Made by a program: the position numbers and the translations under genes. Below, in pieces: positions 42,469 to 51,609 of a DNA stretch of 64,000 bases; the first letter of the stretch is position 1; each line of letters opens with the position of its first letter. Source of the DNA: Saccharopolyspora sp. SCSIO 74807 (GTDB taxonomy: Bacteria > Actinomycetota > Actinomycetes > Mycobacteriales > Pseudonocardiaceae); the NCBI RefSeq assembly GCF_037023755.1, contig NZ_CP146100.1, forward strand, positions 1,924,501 to 1,988,500, given 5' to 3'. Below the pieces are notes generated by a model. It was given only the letters and a program-made list of their open reading frames with translations, ran no database searches and was not told where the DNA came from.

Positions 42469-43425
42469 GTGCAGCTTACGTGGCGGAACGGACTGGACCA
42501 GGCCGAGGTGGCCGAGGTGATCGACCTGCTCGCGGCGGCTGAGCAGGCGGACGGCGTGGCGCCTGCCGGCGAGCACGTGATCCTGCGGCTGAGAGCGCAC
42601 CGGGACGTGGTGCACCAGATCGAACCGGTGCAGGCGGACGTGCGCTCGGAGCACTACGTGGTGCGCGACGCGGGCGGCACGCTCACCGGTTACGCGCATC
42701 TGGACACCGAGAACGAGGACGCCGGCCTGCTGGTCGCCGAACTGGCGGTGCACCCGGAACACCGGCGGCAAGGCGCCGGGACGCAGCTGGTCGAGGCGCT
42801 GCTCGACCGCGCGGACCTGCCGTCCGCCCCCATGGACGGGGCCGACACCGGCAAGTTGCGGATCTGGTCGCACGGCGAGCATCCCGGTGCGCTGGCGCTG
42901 GCCGAGCGGTTCCGCTTCGCGCGCCCGCGCGAGTTGTGGCGGATGGGCGTGGAAGTCGGCGGGGCCGAGCTGCCCGCGCCGGAACTGCCCGAGGGCGTCA
43001 CGATCCGTGCATTCCGCCCCGGTCAGGATGAAGCCGACGTCGTGCGCGTCAATCACCGTGCGTTCCGGTGGCATCCCGAGCAGGGCGAGATGAGCGAGCA
43101 CGACCTGCGGGAGAAGGAAGGCACCGACTGGTTCGATCCGGCCGGTTTCCTGCTCGCAGTGGACGCGCAGGAAAGGCTCCTCGGCTTCCACTGGACCAAG
43201 GTGCATCCGGACGGCGCCGGCGAGGTCTACGTCGTCGGCGTGGATCCGGACACGCAGGGTAATGGGCTCGGCCGGTCGCTCACGGTAGCGGGGATGCGCT
43301 ATTTGCAGGACATCGGGTGCCCGCGGGTACTGCTCTACGTGGAGGCGGACAACGTCCCGGCGGTCAAGGTTTACCAGCGTCTCGGGTTCGAGAAGTGGGA
43401 TGTCGACGTGCAGTTCGGGCGCTGA
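42469..43425 (+). CDS. mshD: Mycothiol synthase MshD
   Basis: A 318-residue protein of two tandem GNAT domains. The N-terminal half has LAVHPEHRRQGAGTQLVEALL and the C-terminal half has VVGVDPDTQGNGLGRSLTV, each with a Q/R-x-x-G-x-G/A acetyl-CoA loop. It acetylates Cys-GlcN-Ins in the last step of mycothiol synthesis, the low-molecular thiol of actinobacteria. Size and double-GNAT layout are diagnostic, and it lies in the same place as Rv0819. It starts at GTG 42469, leaderless. Confidence 0.92.
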   Translation: MQLTWRNGLDQAEVAEVIDLLAAAEQADGVAPAGEHVILRLRAHRDVVHQIEPVQADVRSEHYVVRDAGGTLTGYAHLDTENEDAGLLVAELAVHPEHRRQGAGTQLVEALLDRADLPSAPMDGADTGKLRIWSHGEHPGALALAERFRFARPRELWRMGVEVGGAELPAPELPEGVTIRAFRPGQDEADVVRVNHRAFRWHPEQGEMSEHDLREKEGTDWFDPAGFLLAVDAQERLLGFHWTKVHPDGAGEVYVVGVDPDTQGNGLGRSLTVAGMRYLQDIGCPRVLLYVEADNVPAVKVYQRLGFEKWDVDVQFGR

Positions 43426-43550
43426 GCGCCGTCCGGCCCGGTAGCGCGGTGCCTGCCGGGCTCCGGGAGATCACTCGGAGCAAACGACAGGATCACGGCG
43501 AAATGACCTGTCACCCGTTGGTACGTGGCGCTGCTTACTTAGCGTGCCAT

Positions 43551-43572
43551 GTTCACTTCTCGTTCACCTTGT
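43551..43572 (+). promoter_or_regulatory. PHO box upstream of pstS
   Basis: GTTCACTTCTC followed directly by GTTCACCTTGT, two 11-bp units matching the PhoP direct-repeat consensus GTTCACC known from Streptomyces. It lies 92 bp before the pstS start. Confidence 0.7.
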
Positions 43573-43663
43573 GCACGGTGGCAGTCCACTCCGGCTGCTT
43601 AGCGTTCGGATACGAGCGGCAGCGCGCCGCGTCCACGATGTTTCCCTTTGCTGGAGGAACGAA

Positions 43664-44779
43664 GTGAAGATGAAGCGGCACACTGCTGCGCTCGGCTTCC
43701 TCGCGGCGGGCACGCTCGTGCTCACCGCCTGCGGCAGTGACCAGAACATCCCGCAGAACGAGGTCAATCCGGCGCTGGCCGGTTTGAACGTGGAGTGCGG
43801 CACCAAGCCGGTCTCGGCCGAGGGCTCGTCGGCGCAGAAGAACGCGATGGACGTCTTCGCGCGCGACTACAGCGTCAAGTGTCCCGGCCAGGAGCTGCGC
43901 TACACCAAGTCCGGTTCCGGGAAGGGCGTCTCCGCCTTCAACTCCGGGCAGATCGACTTCGGCGGCTCCGACTCGCCGCTGGACGCAGAGGAGGGCGAGG
44001 TCGCCAAGGCCGCCCAGCGCTGCCAGAACAACCCGGCCTGGAACATCCCGATGGTCTTCGGGCCGATCGCGATGTCCTACAACCTGCCCGGCGTTGGCGA
44101 CCTGACGCTCAACGCCGACGTCGTCGCGAAGATGTACCAGGGCCAGATCAAGAAGTGGAACGATCCGGCGGTCGCGGCGCTCAACCCGGGCAAGCAGCTG
44201 CCCGCCATCGACGTCGTGCCGTTCTACCGCTCCGACGAGTCCGGTACCTCGGACAACTTCCAGAAGTACCTCAAGACCGCCACCGGCGGCGCCTGGCAGG
44301 GCGAGGGCAAGCAGTTCAAGGCCGGCCCCGGTGTCGGCCAGGGCAAGGAAGGCAGCGACCAGGTCGCGCAGTCGGTGCAGTCCACTCCGGGCGGCATCAG
44401 CTACATCGAGTGGTCCTTCCCGAAGAACCTCGGCCTGGGCATCGCCAAGATCGACAGCGGCTCCGGTCCGGTGGACCTCAACACCGGCACCGTCGGCAAG
44501 GCCATCGAAGAGGCCAAGATCGAGGGCCAGGGCAACGACCTGCGGGTGGACCTGGAATCGATCTACGGCAACAAGGACGCCGGTGTTTACCCGATCGTGC
44601 TGAACACCTACGAGATCGTCTGCTCGAAGGGGTACGACCCGGAGACCGCCAAGGGCGTCAAGGCCGCGCTGACCGTCGCCGCCAACGCGAACCCCGCGGA
44701 CCTGGAGAAGGCCGGCTACGTGCCGCTGCCTACCAAGTTCAAGGAGAAGGTGACGAACGCGGTCAACGCGATCTCCTGA
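43664..44779 (+). CDS. pstS: Phosphate ABC transporter substrate-binding lipoprotein PstS
   Basis: A 371-residue lipoprotein with a signal ending LTAC (lipidated Cys23). The phosphate-binding fold includes SAEGSSAQKNAM, a Ser-rich ligand loop, FGGSDSPL, and YRSDESGTSDNF (the second phosphate loop). It binds phosphate outside the membrane and delivers it to PstCA. It starts at GTG 43664 with GGAGG 6 nt upstream. It heads pstS-pstC-pstA-pstB under a PHO box. Confidence 0.95.
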   Translation: MKMKRHTAALGFLAAGTLVLTACGSDQNIPQNEVNPALAGLNVECGTKPVSAEGSSAQKNAMDVFARDYSVKCPGQELRYTKSGSGKGVSAFNSGQIDFGGSDSPLDAEEGEVAKAAQRCQNNPAWNIPMVFGPIAMSYNLPGVGDLTLNADVVAKMYQGQIKKWNDPAVAALNPGKQLPAIDVVPFYRSDESGTSDNFQKYLKTATGGAWQGEGKQFKAGPGVGQGKEGSDQVAQSVQSTPGGISYIEWSFPKNLGLGIAKIDSGSGPVDLNTGTVGKAIEEAKIEGQGNDLRVDLESIYGNKDAGVYPIVLNTYEIVCSKGYDPETAKGVKAALTVAANANPADLEKAGYVPLPTKFKEKVTNAVNAIS

Positions 44780-44825
44780 CGCTGAACCTCCGCACGAGCG
44801 ACGAAGTGAGAGGCTGCGAGCAGCA

Positions 44826-45890
44826 GTGACCGACTCGACCGACGAACGCTCCGCGGGCACCGGTACAGCCGGTGCCCGCGAGGGCGAGCCGGCAGCCAGT
44901 TCCGGACCGGAGGCCCCCATTACCGCTCCCGAAGCACCCGCCGCGGACGCGCCCAGGAGGGTCGTCCGCATCGGCGACCGCGTGTTCCAGTCCCTGGCCA
45001 CCGGTTCGGGGGTCTTCATCGTCGCGCTGATCGCGGCGGTGGGGATCTTCCTGCTGGTGCGGGCGCTGCCTTCGTTGCAGGCCGACCAGGTGAACTTCCT
45101 GTTCAGCCGGGTCTGGGACACCAGCGACCCGCAGAGCCTGAGCTTCGGCATCGCCGACCTCGCCTGGGTCACGGTGGCCAGTTCGCTGGTCGCGCTGGTG
45201 CTGGCGATGCCCGTTTCCTGCGGCATCGCCCTGTTCCTGACCCACTACTCGCCGCGCTCGCTGGCGCGCCCGTTCGCCTACATCGTCGATCTGCTGGCCG
45301 CGGTGCCGTCGGTGGTCTACGGCCTGTGGGGCATCACGGTGCTGGCCCCGGTGCTCAAGCCGGTCGCGGTCTGGCTGAACACCAACCTCGGCTGGGTGCC
45401 GATCTTCGCGGCGGGCAACGTGCCCGCGGACAGCGGCTCGAACATCTTCACCGCGGGGATCGTGCTGGCGGTGATGATCCTGCCGACGATCACCGGCGTC
45501 ACCCGCGAGGTCTTCCAGCGCACCCCAACCGCGCAGATCGAAGGCGCGCAGGCGCTGGGCGCCACCCGGTGGGAGGTCGTGCGCACCACGGTGTGGCCGT
45601 TCGGCCGCAACGGCTTCATCGGCGGCTCGATGCTCGGTCTCGGTCGCGCGCTGGGTGAAACGGTCGCGCTGACGATCATCCTCAGCGGCGTCAACATCGG
45701 GCCGGAATACAGCATCTTCGACGCGGGCGCCACGTTCGCCTCGAAGATCGCCCTCGGCTCCAACGAGTTCAACAACAACATGCAGGTCGGTGCCTACATC
45801 TCGGCCGGGCTGGTGCTGTTCATCCTCACGTTCGTGGTGAACGCGCTCGCGCGGTGGATCGAGAACGCCAGCGGCGAGGGGAAAGCATGA
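44826..45890 (+). CDS. pstC: Phosphate ABC transporter permease PstC
   Basis: A 354-residue permease with a hydrophilic Ala/Pro/Glu-rich head of about 50 residues, six membrane helices and the ABC-interaction (EAA) loop EGAQALGATRWEVVRTTVWP near residue 240. The family motif near ALGETVALTIILSG fits PstC. GTG 44826 has a weak ribosome binding site. Its stop overlaps pstA (ATGA). Confidence 0.95.
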   Translation: MTDSTDERSAGTGTAGAREGEPAASSGPEAPITAPEAPAADAPRRVVRIGDRVFQSLATGSGVFIVALIAAVGIFLLVRALPSLQADQVNFLFSRVWDTSDPQSLSFGIADLAWVTVASSLVALVLAMPVSCGIALFLTHYSPRSLARPFAYIVDLLAAVPSVVYGLWGITVLAPVLKPVAVWLNTNLGWVPIFAAGNVPADSGSNIFTAGIVLAVMILPTITGVTREVFQRTPTAQIEGAQALGATRWEVVRTTVWPFGRNGFIGGSMLGLGRALGETVALTIILSGVNIGPEYSIFDAGATFASKIALGSNEFNNNMQVGAYISAGLVLFILTFVVNALARWIENASGEGKA

Positions 45891-46801
45891 GAACGGACAC
45901 CGCTGACGTCGAACGGCCCGCCACCGCGCCCGCGTTCCAGCACCTCGGGTTCGGGCGGAAGCTGAAGAACAACCTGGCGACGGTGGTGTTCACCGGCGCG
46001 TTCGTGATCGCCGTGATCCCGCTGCTGTGGGTCCTGTTCACGCTGGTGCAGAAGGGCGCGGCACCGCTGCTGCGACCGGACTGGTGGAGCCACTCGTTCA
46101 ACGGGCTCACCGCGAACGACACCAACGGCGGCATCTACCACGCGCTGGTCGGCACGGTCCTCGAAGGGCTCGTGTGCGCCATCATCGCGGTGCCGCTGGG
46201 CGTGCTGGTCGGGATCTACCTGATCGAGTACGGCCAGGACTCGCGGTTCGCGAAGATCACGACGTTCACCGTGGACATCCTCAGCGGCCTGCCGTCCATC
46301 GTGGCCGGCCTGTTCATCTACGCGCTGTGGATCACCACGTTCGGGTTCAGCAAGAGCGGCTTCGCGGTGGCGCTGTCGCTGGTGCTGCTGATGGTGCCGG
46401 TGGTCGTGCGGGTCACCGAGACGATGCTGCTGATCGTCCCGGACGAGCTGCGCGAAGCCTCCTACGCGCTGGGCGTGCCCAAGTGGAAGACGATCGTGAA
46501 GATCGTGCTGCCCACCGCGCTGTCCGGCATCCTCACCGGCATCATGCTCGGCCTCGCCCGGGTGCTGGGCGAGACCGCGCCGCTGCTGATCCTGGTGGGC
46601 TACGCGAAGGCCATCAGCTTCAACCTCTTCGAGGGCGAACTGGCCTCGCTGCCGCTGGTGATCTACACCGAGCGCGCCACCGGGACCGCGGCGGGCGACG
46701 CCCGCGTCTGGGGCGCCGCGCTGACCCTCGTGCTCATCATCATGCTGATCAACCTCGCGGCGACGCTGCTGTCGAGGCTGTTCGCCGTCAAGACCAAGTA
46801 G
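45887..46801 (+). CDS. pstA: Phosphate ABC transporter permease PstA
   Basis: A 304-residue permease with six membrane helices and the EAA loop [21 protein letters not shown]. It also has [15 protein letters not shown]. It pairs with PstC to form the membrane channel. ATG 45887 overlaps the pstC stop by 4 nt and has GAGGGG 5 nt upstream. Confidence 0.95.
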   Translation: MRTDTADVERPATAPAFQHLGFGRKLKNNLATVVFTGAFVIAVIPLLWVLFTLVQKGAAPLLRPDWWSHSFNGLTANDTNGGIYHALVGTVLEGLVCAIIAVPLGVLVGIYLIEYGQDSRFAKITTFTVDILSGLPSIVAGLFIYALWITTFGFSKSGFAVALSLVLLMVPVVVRVTETMLLIVPDELREASYALGVPKWKTIVKIVLPTALSGILTGIMLGLARVLGETAPLLILVGYAKAISFNLFEGELASLPLVIYTERATGTAAGDARVWGAALTLVLIIMLINLAATLLSRLFAVKTK

Positions 46802-46811
46802 GGCGGATCCC

Positions 46812-47588
46812 ATGGCCAAGCGTCTCGATATCAAGGACCTGAACCTCTACTACGGCAAGTTCCACGCCGTGCAGGACGCGACGTTGCAGGTCCCGGCCCG
46901 CAGCGTCACCGCGTTCATCGGCCCGTCGGGTTGCGGAAAGTCCACCGTGCTGCGGTCGCTGAACCGGATGCACGAGGTCATCGCCGGTGCCCGCGTCGAC
47001 GGCAAGGTGTTGCTCGACGGGGAGGACATCTACGGCGCCGGGGTCGACCCGGTGCAGGTGCGCCGCACGATCGGCATGGTGTTCCAGCGGCCGAACCCGT
47101 TCCCCACGATGTCCATCCGGGACAACGTGGTAGCCGGGCTGAAGCTGTCCGGGCAGAAGAACAAGAAGCAGCTCGACGACATCGCCGAGCGGGCGCTGCG
47201 CGGCGCCAACCTGTGGGAAGAGGTCAAGGACCGGCTGGGCAAGCCCGGCGGCGGCCTCTCCGGCGGTCAGCAGCAGCGGCTGTGCATCGCCCGCGCCATC
47301 GCGGTGCAGCCGGACGTGCTGCTGATGGACGAGCCCTGCTCGGCGCTGGACCCGATCTCCACGCTGGCGATCGAGGACCTGATCGCCACGCTGAAGCAGG
47401 AGTACACGATCGTCATCGTCACCCACAACATGCAGCAGGCGGCGCGGGTCAGCGACCAGACCGCGTTCTTCAACCTGCGCGCCGTGGGCGAGCCGGGCGA
47501 GCTGGTGGAGATCGACGAGACCGGGCGGATCTTCTCCAACCCCAGCCAGAAGGCCACCGAGGACTACATCTCCGGTCGCTTCGGCTGA
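46812..47588 (+). CDS. pstB: Phosphate ABC transporter ATPase PstB
   Basis: A 258-residue ATPase with Walker [10 protein letters not shown] (Lys43), signature LSGGQQQR, Walker [13 protein letters not shown] and the His switch VTHNMQQ. Length and the PstB-specific LNLYYG start are typical. It powers phosphate import. It is the last gene of pstSCAB and ends at a terminator. Confidence 0.97.
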   Translation: MAKRLDIKDLNLYYGKFHAVQDATLQVPARSVTAFIGPSGCGKSTVLRSLNRMHEVIAGARVDGKVLLDGEDIYGAGVDPVQVRRTIGMVFQRPNPFPTMSIRDNVVAGLKLSGQKNKKQLDDIAERALRGANLWEEVKDRLGKPGGGLSGGQQQRLCIARAIAVQPDVLLMDEPCSALDPISTLAIEDLIATLKQEYTIVIVTHNMQQAARVSDQTAFFNLRAVGEPGELVEIDETGRIFSNPSQKATEDYISGRFG

Positions 47589-47602
47589 GCGGGTTGCACC
47601 CG

Positions 47603-47634
47603 GCGGGCCGGCCTCCCAGCGGGGGCCGGCCCGC
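47603..47634. terminator. Bidirectional terminator after pstB
   Basis: GCGGGCCGGCC and GGCCGGCCCGC form a perfect 11-bp stem with a 10-nt loop between convergent pstB and the XRE gene. Confidence 0.7.
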
Positions 47635-47651
47635 GGTCGTTTCCGGGGTGG

Positions 47652-48509
47652 TCAGCTCTGCCAGTCGTCGGCGACGCTGGAGATGAACGCGCTGGATTCC
47701 TTCGGGGGCAGCGCGGCGGAGCAGACCCGCTCGAAGGCCGCCAGGTAGTCCGCGGTGTCGGCGGTCTTGTCCAGGAAGCGCGAGCCGGTCCGGTCGCCGA
47801 CGTGCACCACCTGCGGGTCCGCGTCGTCGGGGAACGAGAACACCGAGATCCGCTCGCCCATCAGCGGGTGTCCGCCCAGCCCGAACGGCAGCACCTGGAT
47901 GGTCACGTTGCGCCGGTACCCCATCAGCACGAGGTGCTCCAGCTGCTGGCGCATCACTGCGGGCCCGCCGATCGAGCGGCGCAATGCAGCTTCGTCCAGC
48001 ACCGCCCACAGCTCGAGCGGTTCGTTGCCCAGCAGCCGCTGCTGCCGCGTCGCGGTGACGGTGAGCCGTTCCTGGCTCTCGGCGTCGGCGGGTTCGCGCA
48101 GTTCGCTGCCGAGCAGCGCGCCGTTGTAGTCCGCGGTCTGCAGCAGTTCCGGGATGGGGTCGGCGCCGAAGCAGCTGACCGCTTTGGCCGCGGTCTCCAG
48201 ACCGAGGTGCGTTTCGAAGCCGGGGCGCTGCGCGGTCGTGGGGTACTGCTGCCACCACCCGCGCTCCTTCGAGCCCTGGGCGAGGTCGATCAGTTCGCCG
48301 GTCCGCTCGCCGGGGGCGCCGTAGAACTCGGCCATCAGCCGCACGTCCGAGGTGCGCACCGGCACTCGGCCCAGCTCGATCTGGCTGATCTTGCCCTGCG
48401 AGCAGTCCAGGTGCGCGGCGACCTCGCGGTGGGTGCGGCCGGCGGCTTCGCGCAACTTGCGCAGTTCGCTGCCGAGCCTGCGGCGGTGCACGGTCGGGCT
48501 GTTATGCAC
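47652..48509 (-). CDS. XRE regulator with DUF5753 domain
   Basis: A 285-residue protein with an N-terminal helix-turn-helix (LRKLREAAGRTHREVAAHLDCSQGKISQIELGR) and a C-terminal DUF5753 domain containing GWWQQY, then IPELLQTADY, VLDEAALRRSIGG and ITIQVLPFG-like (VTIQVLPFGLGGH). This Scr1-type architecture is very common in actinomycetes, usually followed by a DUF397 partner, which is missing here. GTG 48509 has GGGAGG 6 nt upstream. It interrupts the pst-phoU neighbourhood, unlike the mycobacterial order. Confidence 0.9.
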   Translation of the reverse strand: MHNSPTVHRRRLGSELRKLREAAGRTHREVAAHLDCSQGKISQIELGRVPVRTSDVRLMAEFYGAPGERTGELIDLAQGSKERGWWQQYPTTAQRPGFETHLGLETAAKAVSCFGADPIPELLQTADYNGALLGSELREPADAESQERLTVTATRQQRLLGNEPLELWAVLDEAALRRSIGGPAVMRQQLEHLVLMGYRRNVTIQVLPFGLGGHPLMGERISVFSFPDDADPQVVHVGDRTGSRFLDKTADTADYLAAFERVCSAALPPKESSAFISSVADDWQS

Positions 48510-48733
48510 CCCGGACCTCCCGCGGCTCGGCGGCGGGGACGGAGTTCGGTACATCGCTGGTGCTCACGATCCCGACGATCGCACACGTCAGTTGATCGAC
48601 CCGGTGCTGAGACCGAGTATTAATACGTCGGTTGCCGATTCGGCGCCGTTCCGGACGAATCCGTGATCCGCCGATCACCCGCCGCGACTGCGACTCGCGC
48701 GACAGCCGCCGCGCGCTGCACCCGCTCAAGTGA

Positions 48734-48762
48734 ACGCCGCCCCGCGGAACGCGGGGCGGCGT
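48734..48762. terminator. Terminator of phoU
   Basis: ACGCCGCCCCGCG and CGCGGGGCGGCGT form a perfect 13-bp stem with a 3-nt GAA loop, 13 bp past the phoU stop. Confidence 0.8.
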
Positions 48763-48775
48763 CGGAGATGCACGG

Positions 48776-49426
48776 TCAGCTGGTGGTGGGCATGCTGCCG
48801 GTAACGGTGAACACCACCCGGCGCGCCACCGCGACCGCGTGGTCGGCGAACCGCTCGTAGAACCGGCCAAGCAGGGTCACGTCGACGGCCGCGGCAACGC
48901 CGTGCGACCAGTCCGAACCCATCATCACGCTGAACAGGTGCCGGTGCAGATCGTCCATGGCGTCGTCGGCGTTCTCCAGATCCCGGGCGGCATCGACGTC
49001 CTGGGAGCGGATCACCTGCGCCGCCCGCCCGGCCAGGTCGACCGCGACCCGGCCCATCTCGTCGAAGTACGGCTGCACCGGCTCCGGCAGCACCGGTTGC
49101 GGGTGCCTGCGCCGGGCCGCCTTCGCGACGTGCAGCGCGAGGTCGCCCATGCGCTCCATGTCCTCGGCGGCGTGGATGGTGGAGATCACCGTGCGCAGAT
49201 CGCCCGCGACCGGTGCCTGCAGCGCCAGCAGGCCGAACGCCTGCTCCTCGGCACGCGCGCGCACGTCGTCGACCTGCACGTCTTCCTCGATGACCTGCTC
49301 GGCCAGGGTCAGGTCGGCCTCCAGCAGCGCACGCGTGGCGCGTTCCATCGCCGTTCCGACCATGGTGGACATCGAGGCGAGTTCCTCGGCGAGCTCGCCG
49401 AGCTGTTCCTGGTAAGCCTCACGCAT
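48776..49426 (-). CDS. phoU: Phosphate signalling regulator PhoU
   Basis: A 216-residue all-helical protein of two PhoU repeats, with the repeat signature [22 protein letters not shown] and later [16 protein letters not shown]. PhoU links PstB activity to the phosphate sensor kinase and keeps the regulon off when phosphate is plentiful. ATG 49426 has TAGGGT exactly 7 nt upstream, so it is leaderless. A perfect PHO box lies about 40 bp further up. It is transcribed away from its neighbour pst genes. Confidence 0.92.
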   Translation of the reverse strand: MREAYQEQLGELAEELASMSTMVGTAMERATRALLEADLTLAEQVIEEDVQVDDVRARAEEQAFGLLALQAPVAGDLRTVISTIHAAEDMERMGDLALHVAKAARRRHPQPVLPEPVQPYFDEMGRVAVDLAGRAAQVIRSQDVDAARDLENADDAMDDLHRHLFSVMMGSDWSHGVAAAVDVTLLGRFYERFADHAVAVARRVVFTVTGSMPTTS

Positions 49427-49433
49427 GTCGGTC

Positions 49434-49439
49434 ACCCTA
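49434..49439 (-). promoter_or_regulatory. -10 box of phoU
   Basis: TAGGGT on the minus strand, 7 nt before ATG 49426. Confidence 0.5.
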
Positions 49440-49466
49440 CTTCCGGCAAGAATCGGACAAGACGCA

Positions 49467-49488
49467 CGACGGTGAACCGGTGGTGAAC
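49467..49488 (-). promoter_or_regulatory. PHO box upstream of phoU
   Basis: On the minus strand GTTCACCACCG then GTTCACCGTCG: two perfect GTTCACC units 11 bp apart. This is the PhoP direct-repeat consensus, about 40 bp before the start codon and just upstream of the -10 box. Confidence 0.8.
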
Positions 49489-49697
49489 GAACATGATGCC
49501 GCCGTTCGTCCGGGCGCGCACCGCTCACCAGCGGTGTTCGGGTCGATGCGCTCGGTTCCGCCGCGGCGGCGGTGCCGCGGCCCGCGCTCCGCAGCCCGCC
49601 GTTCGTCCGTGGCCGATCCCGCCGCTACCAGCGTCGCACCCCGCTCCACCGCGGCCAACCACCGCCCGGCCCAGGTCCGGCTGGGAAGATCGACCGC

Positions 49698-51362
49698 CTA
49701 CGCGATCAGCCCGATGCCGGTCACCACGCAGATGATCAGGACCGCGGCCACCGCGGCGACCTGCCAGGTGCGTTTGCTGCGGCGCTTGCGCTGCTCCTTC
49801 TTCCAGTCCATCCGGGAAGCGCCCGCGTCGCGGCCTTCGACGAAGTCGAACGGCATGTCGCGGCCGAGCTCGGGCTCCTTGCGCATCCCGAACAGCCAGG
49901 AGAGCTTCTTGCGGCGCTCGGCTTCCTCTTCGGCGATCTGGTCGTGCACGGCGGAGAACCTGGCCAGCGTCGCGTCGATCTGGCGGACCTCGTCGTCGTC
50001 GTCGTCCTCGACGAACTCGTCGTCGTCCTCGTCGAGGACCGGGGCGGCGACCATCGTTTCGTCGTTGTCCGGCTGCGGGACCGGGGCGACGGTGGTCTGC
50101 TCCGCCGGTCCGTCGGCGGGTTCTTCGGCGGGCACCGCCGGGTGCTGAGCGGTCGCCTCGGGATCTCCGGACGGAGCGGACGGGGCGGGCCGCCCGGGTC
50201 GGCCGGCGGGACGGCCGGGCGCGGCCGGTCGGCCCGAGCCGCTCTGGTCCGGCTTGCGCTGCGGCTTGGCGGGCTCGCCGGAGAGCGCCTGGGTGATCTT
50301 GGTCGATTGGTCGTTCGGCGCAGCGGGCGCGCTGGGCGCTGCGGACGGCGGTGGCGGCGTGGCCTGCGGCCGCTGCTCCTGCGGAGGCCGCTGCGCTGGT
50401 CCGGGAGCGGGGCGACCCGGCTGCGGCGGCGCGGGCGGCGGTGTGGCCGTCCGCGCTTCCGTTGCGTTCGGCTCGGCGGCTGCCGGAGTGCCGTTGCGCG
50501 GTTCCTGCGGGGGCTGCGGACGCGGTTGCTGCGCCGGACCGGGCTGCGGCGCAGCGGGCGGCATCTGGGCCGGCCGCGCCGGGGCTTGCGGCGCCGGTGG
50601 TGCCTGCGACGCGGGCTGGTTGCCGCGGGGCTCCGGATACCTGCCGGTTCCGGGCCGCGACGGTGCGGGCGGGCGCGCGTGCCCTGCGGGCGGACGCGAC
50701 GGGGATTCCGGCGGCGGTGTCCAGTCCGCGCGCCGCTCCGACGGCGGACCGTTGCGGGACTGGCGGCTCCGCGCCGGTGCTTGCGGCGGCCCGGGGTGGC
50801 TGCCGTTCTGCTGCGGACCGGGCTGCTGCCCGTTCTGCCCGTGGTGCGGAGCGCCGAGCTGCTGCTGCCCGTTCTGCTGGTACCCGTCCGGCTGGGGGTC
50901 GTGCTGCGGAGATCCGTGTTGCGGAGCTCCTGGCTGCATCCCGTGCTGCGGCCCGGCCGACCGACGCGGCGGCGCCTCCGGCGGCTGTGCGCCGTTCTGC
51001 GGCGAACCGGCGGGCGCCTGCGAACCGTTCCGCGCGAACTCGCCGGACGGAGTCTCGGGCGGCCGCGAGCCGTTCCGGGATCCCGAAGGTTGCGAGGGTT
51101 GCACCGGAGGCGCGGAGCGTGACCGCCTACCGCCTCCGCTGTCCGACTGCTCCGGTTCGGCGGCCCTGCGGTGCGAGCCGGTGCCCGCACTGGGCGCCTT
51201 GCCGTGCTTGTTGAGCAGGTCGAGGACTCGCGTCCCGCCGGTTCCGTCGTCGCCTAACGCGCGGCGCCTGCGGCCGGCCTGCGGGCTGTCGCCCTCGTCT
51301 GCCGCCCCTGCTGGGTCGGGACTCTGGTGCCCATGCTGGCCGTGCCGGGGGTCCTGCGGCAC
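49698..51362 (-). CDS. Proline-rich single-pass membrane protein; LCP domain absent
   Basis: A 554-residue protein. Residues 1-400 are a Pro/Gln/Gly-rich disordered region. An acidic stretch (about 440-465, DEDDDEFVEDDDDD) follows, then a juxtamembrane helix and a single membrane helix (WQVAAVAAVLIICVVTGIGLIA) at the very C-terminus. At this locus (between phoU and dus) mycobacteria have the LytR-CpsA-Psr protein Rv0822c, which continues into an extracellular LCP domain. Here the stop TAG falls right after the membrane helix, with no room before phoU for a lost domain. The start is GTG 51362 behind GGGAGG. Function unknown. Confidence 0.75.
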   Translation of the reverse strand: MPQDPRHGQHGHQSPDPAGAADEGDSPQAGRRRRALGDDGTGGTRVLDLLNKHGKAPSAGTGSHRRAAEPEQSDSGGGRRSRSAPPVQPSQPSGSRNGSRPPETPSGEFARNGSQAPAGSPQNGAQPPEAPPRRSAGPQHGMQPGAPQHGSPQHDPQPDGYQQNGQQQLGAPHHGQNGQQPGPQQNGSHPGPPQAPARSRQSRNGPPSERRADWTPPPESPSRPPAGHARPPAPSRPGTGRYPEPRGNQPASQAPPAPQAPARPAQMPPAAPQPGPAQQPRPQPPQEPRNGTPAAAEPNATEARTATPPPAPPQPGRPAPGPAQRPPQEQRPQATPPPPSAAPSAPAAPNDQSTKITQALSGEPAKPQRKPDQSGSGRPAAPGRPAGRPGRPAPSAPSGDPEATAQHPAVPAEEPADGPAEQTTVAPVPQPDNDETMVAAPVLDEDDDEFVEDDDDDEVRQIDATLARFSAVHDQIAEEEAERRKKLSWLFGMRKEPELGRDMPFDFVEGRDAGASRMDWKKEQRKRRSKRTWQVAAVAAVLIICVVTGIGLIA

Positions 51363-51609
51363 CTGTGTTCCCTCCCCACCGTCGAGCTCGTCGGTGTCGT
51401 CGTTGGTGTTGGGCGTCAGCGGCCGACCCCCCGAAGCCGTATCGCCGAACGCTGCCGAGATAGTACGGCCGATCGCCCGAACTGACGATAGTGGGCGACA
51501 ATTTCTTCACAATAAGTGCACGAAGCAACAGCTGCCCTAGGCCGAGCTCGCTAACTGTGATAGGTAGCTTGACCGGCGGAAATACGGTCCGTGCCGGATT
51601 CCTGGCCGT

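Noticed and set aside
49440-49697. Possible frameshifted LCP domain downstream of the Pro-rich membrane protein
   Set aside because: All three leftward frames here lack LCP-like sequence and the space is far too short. The region carries the phoU PHO box instead.
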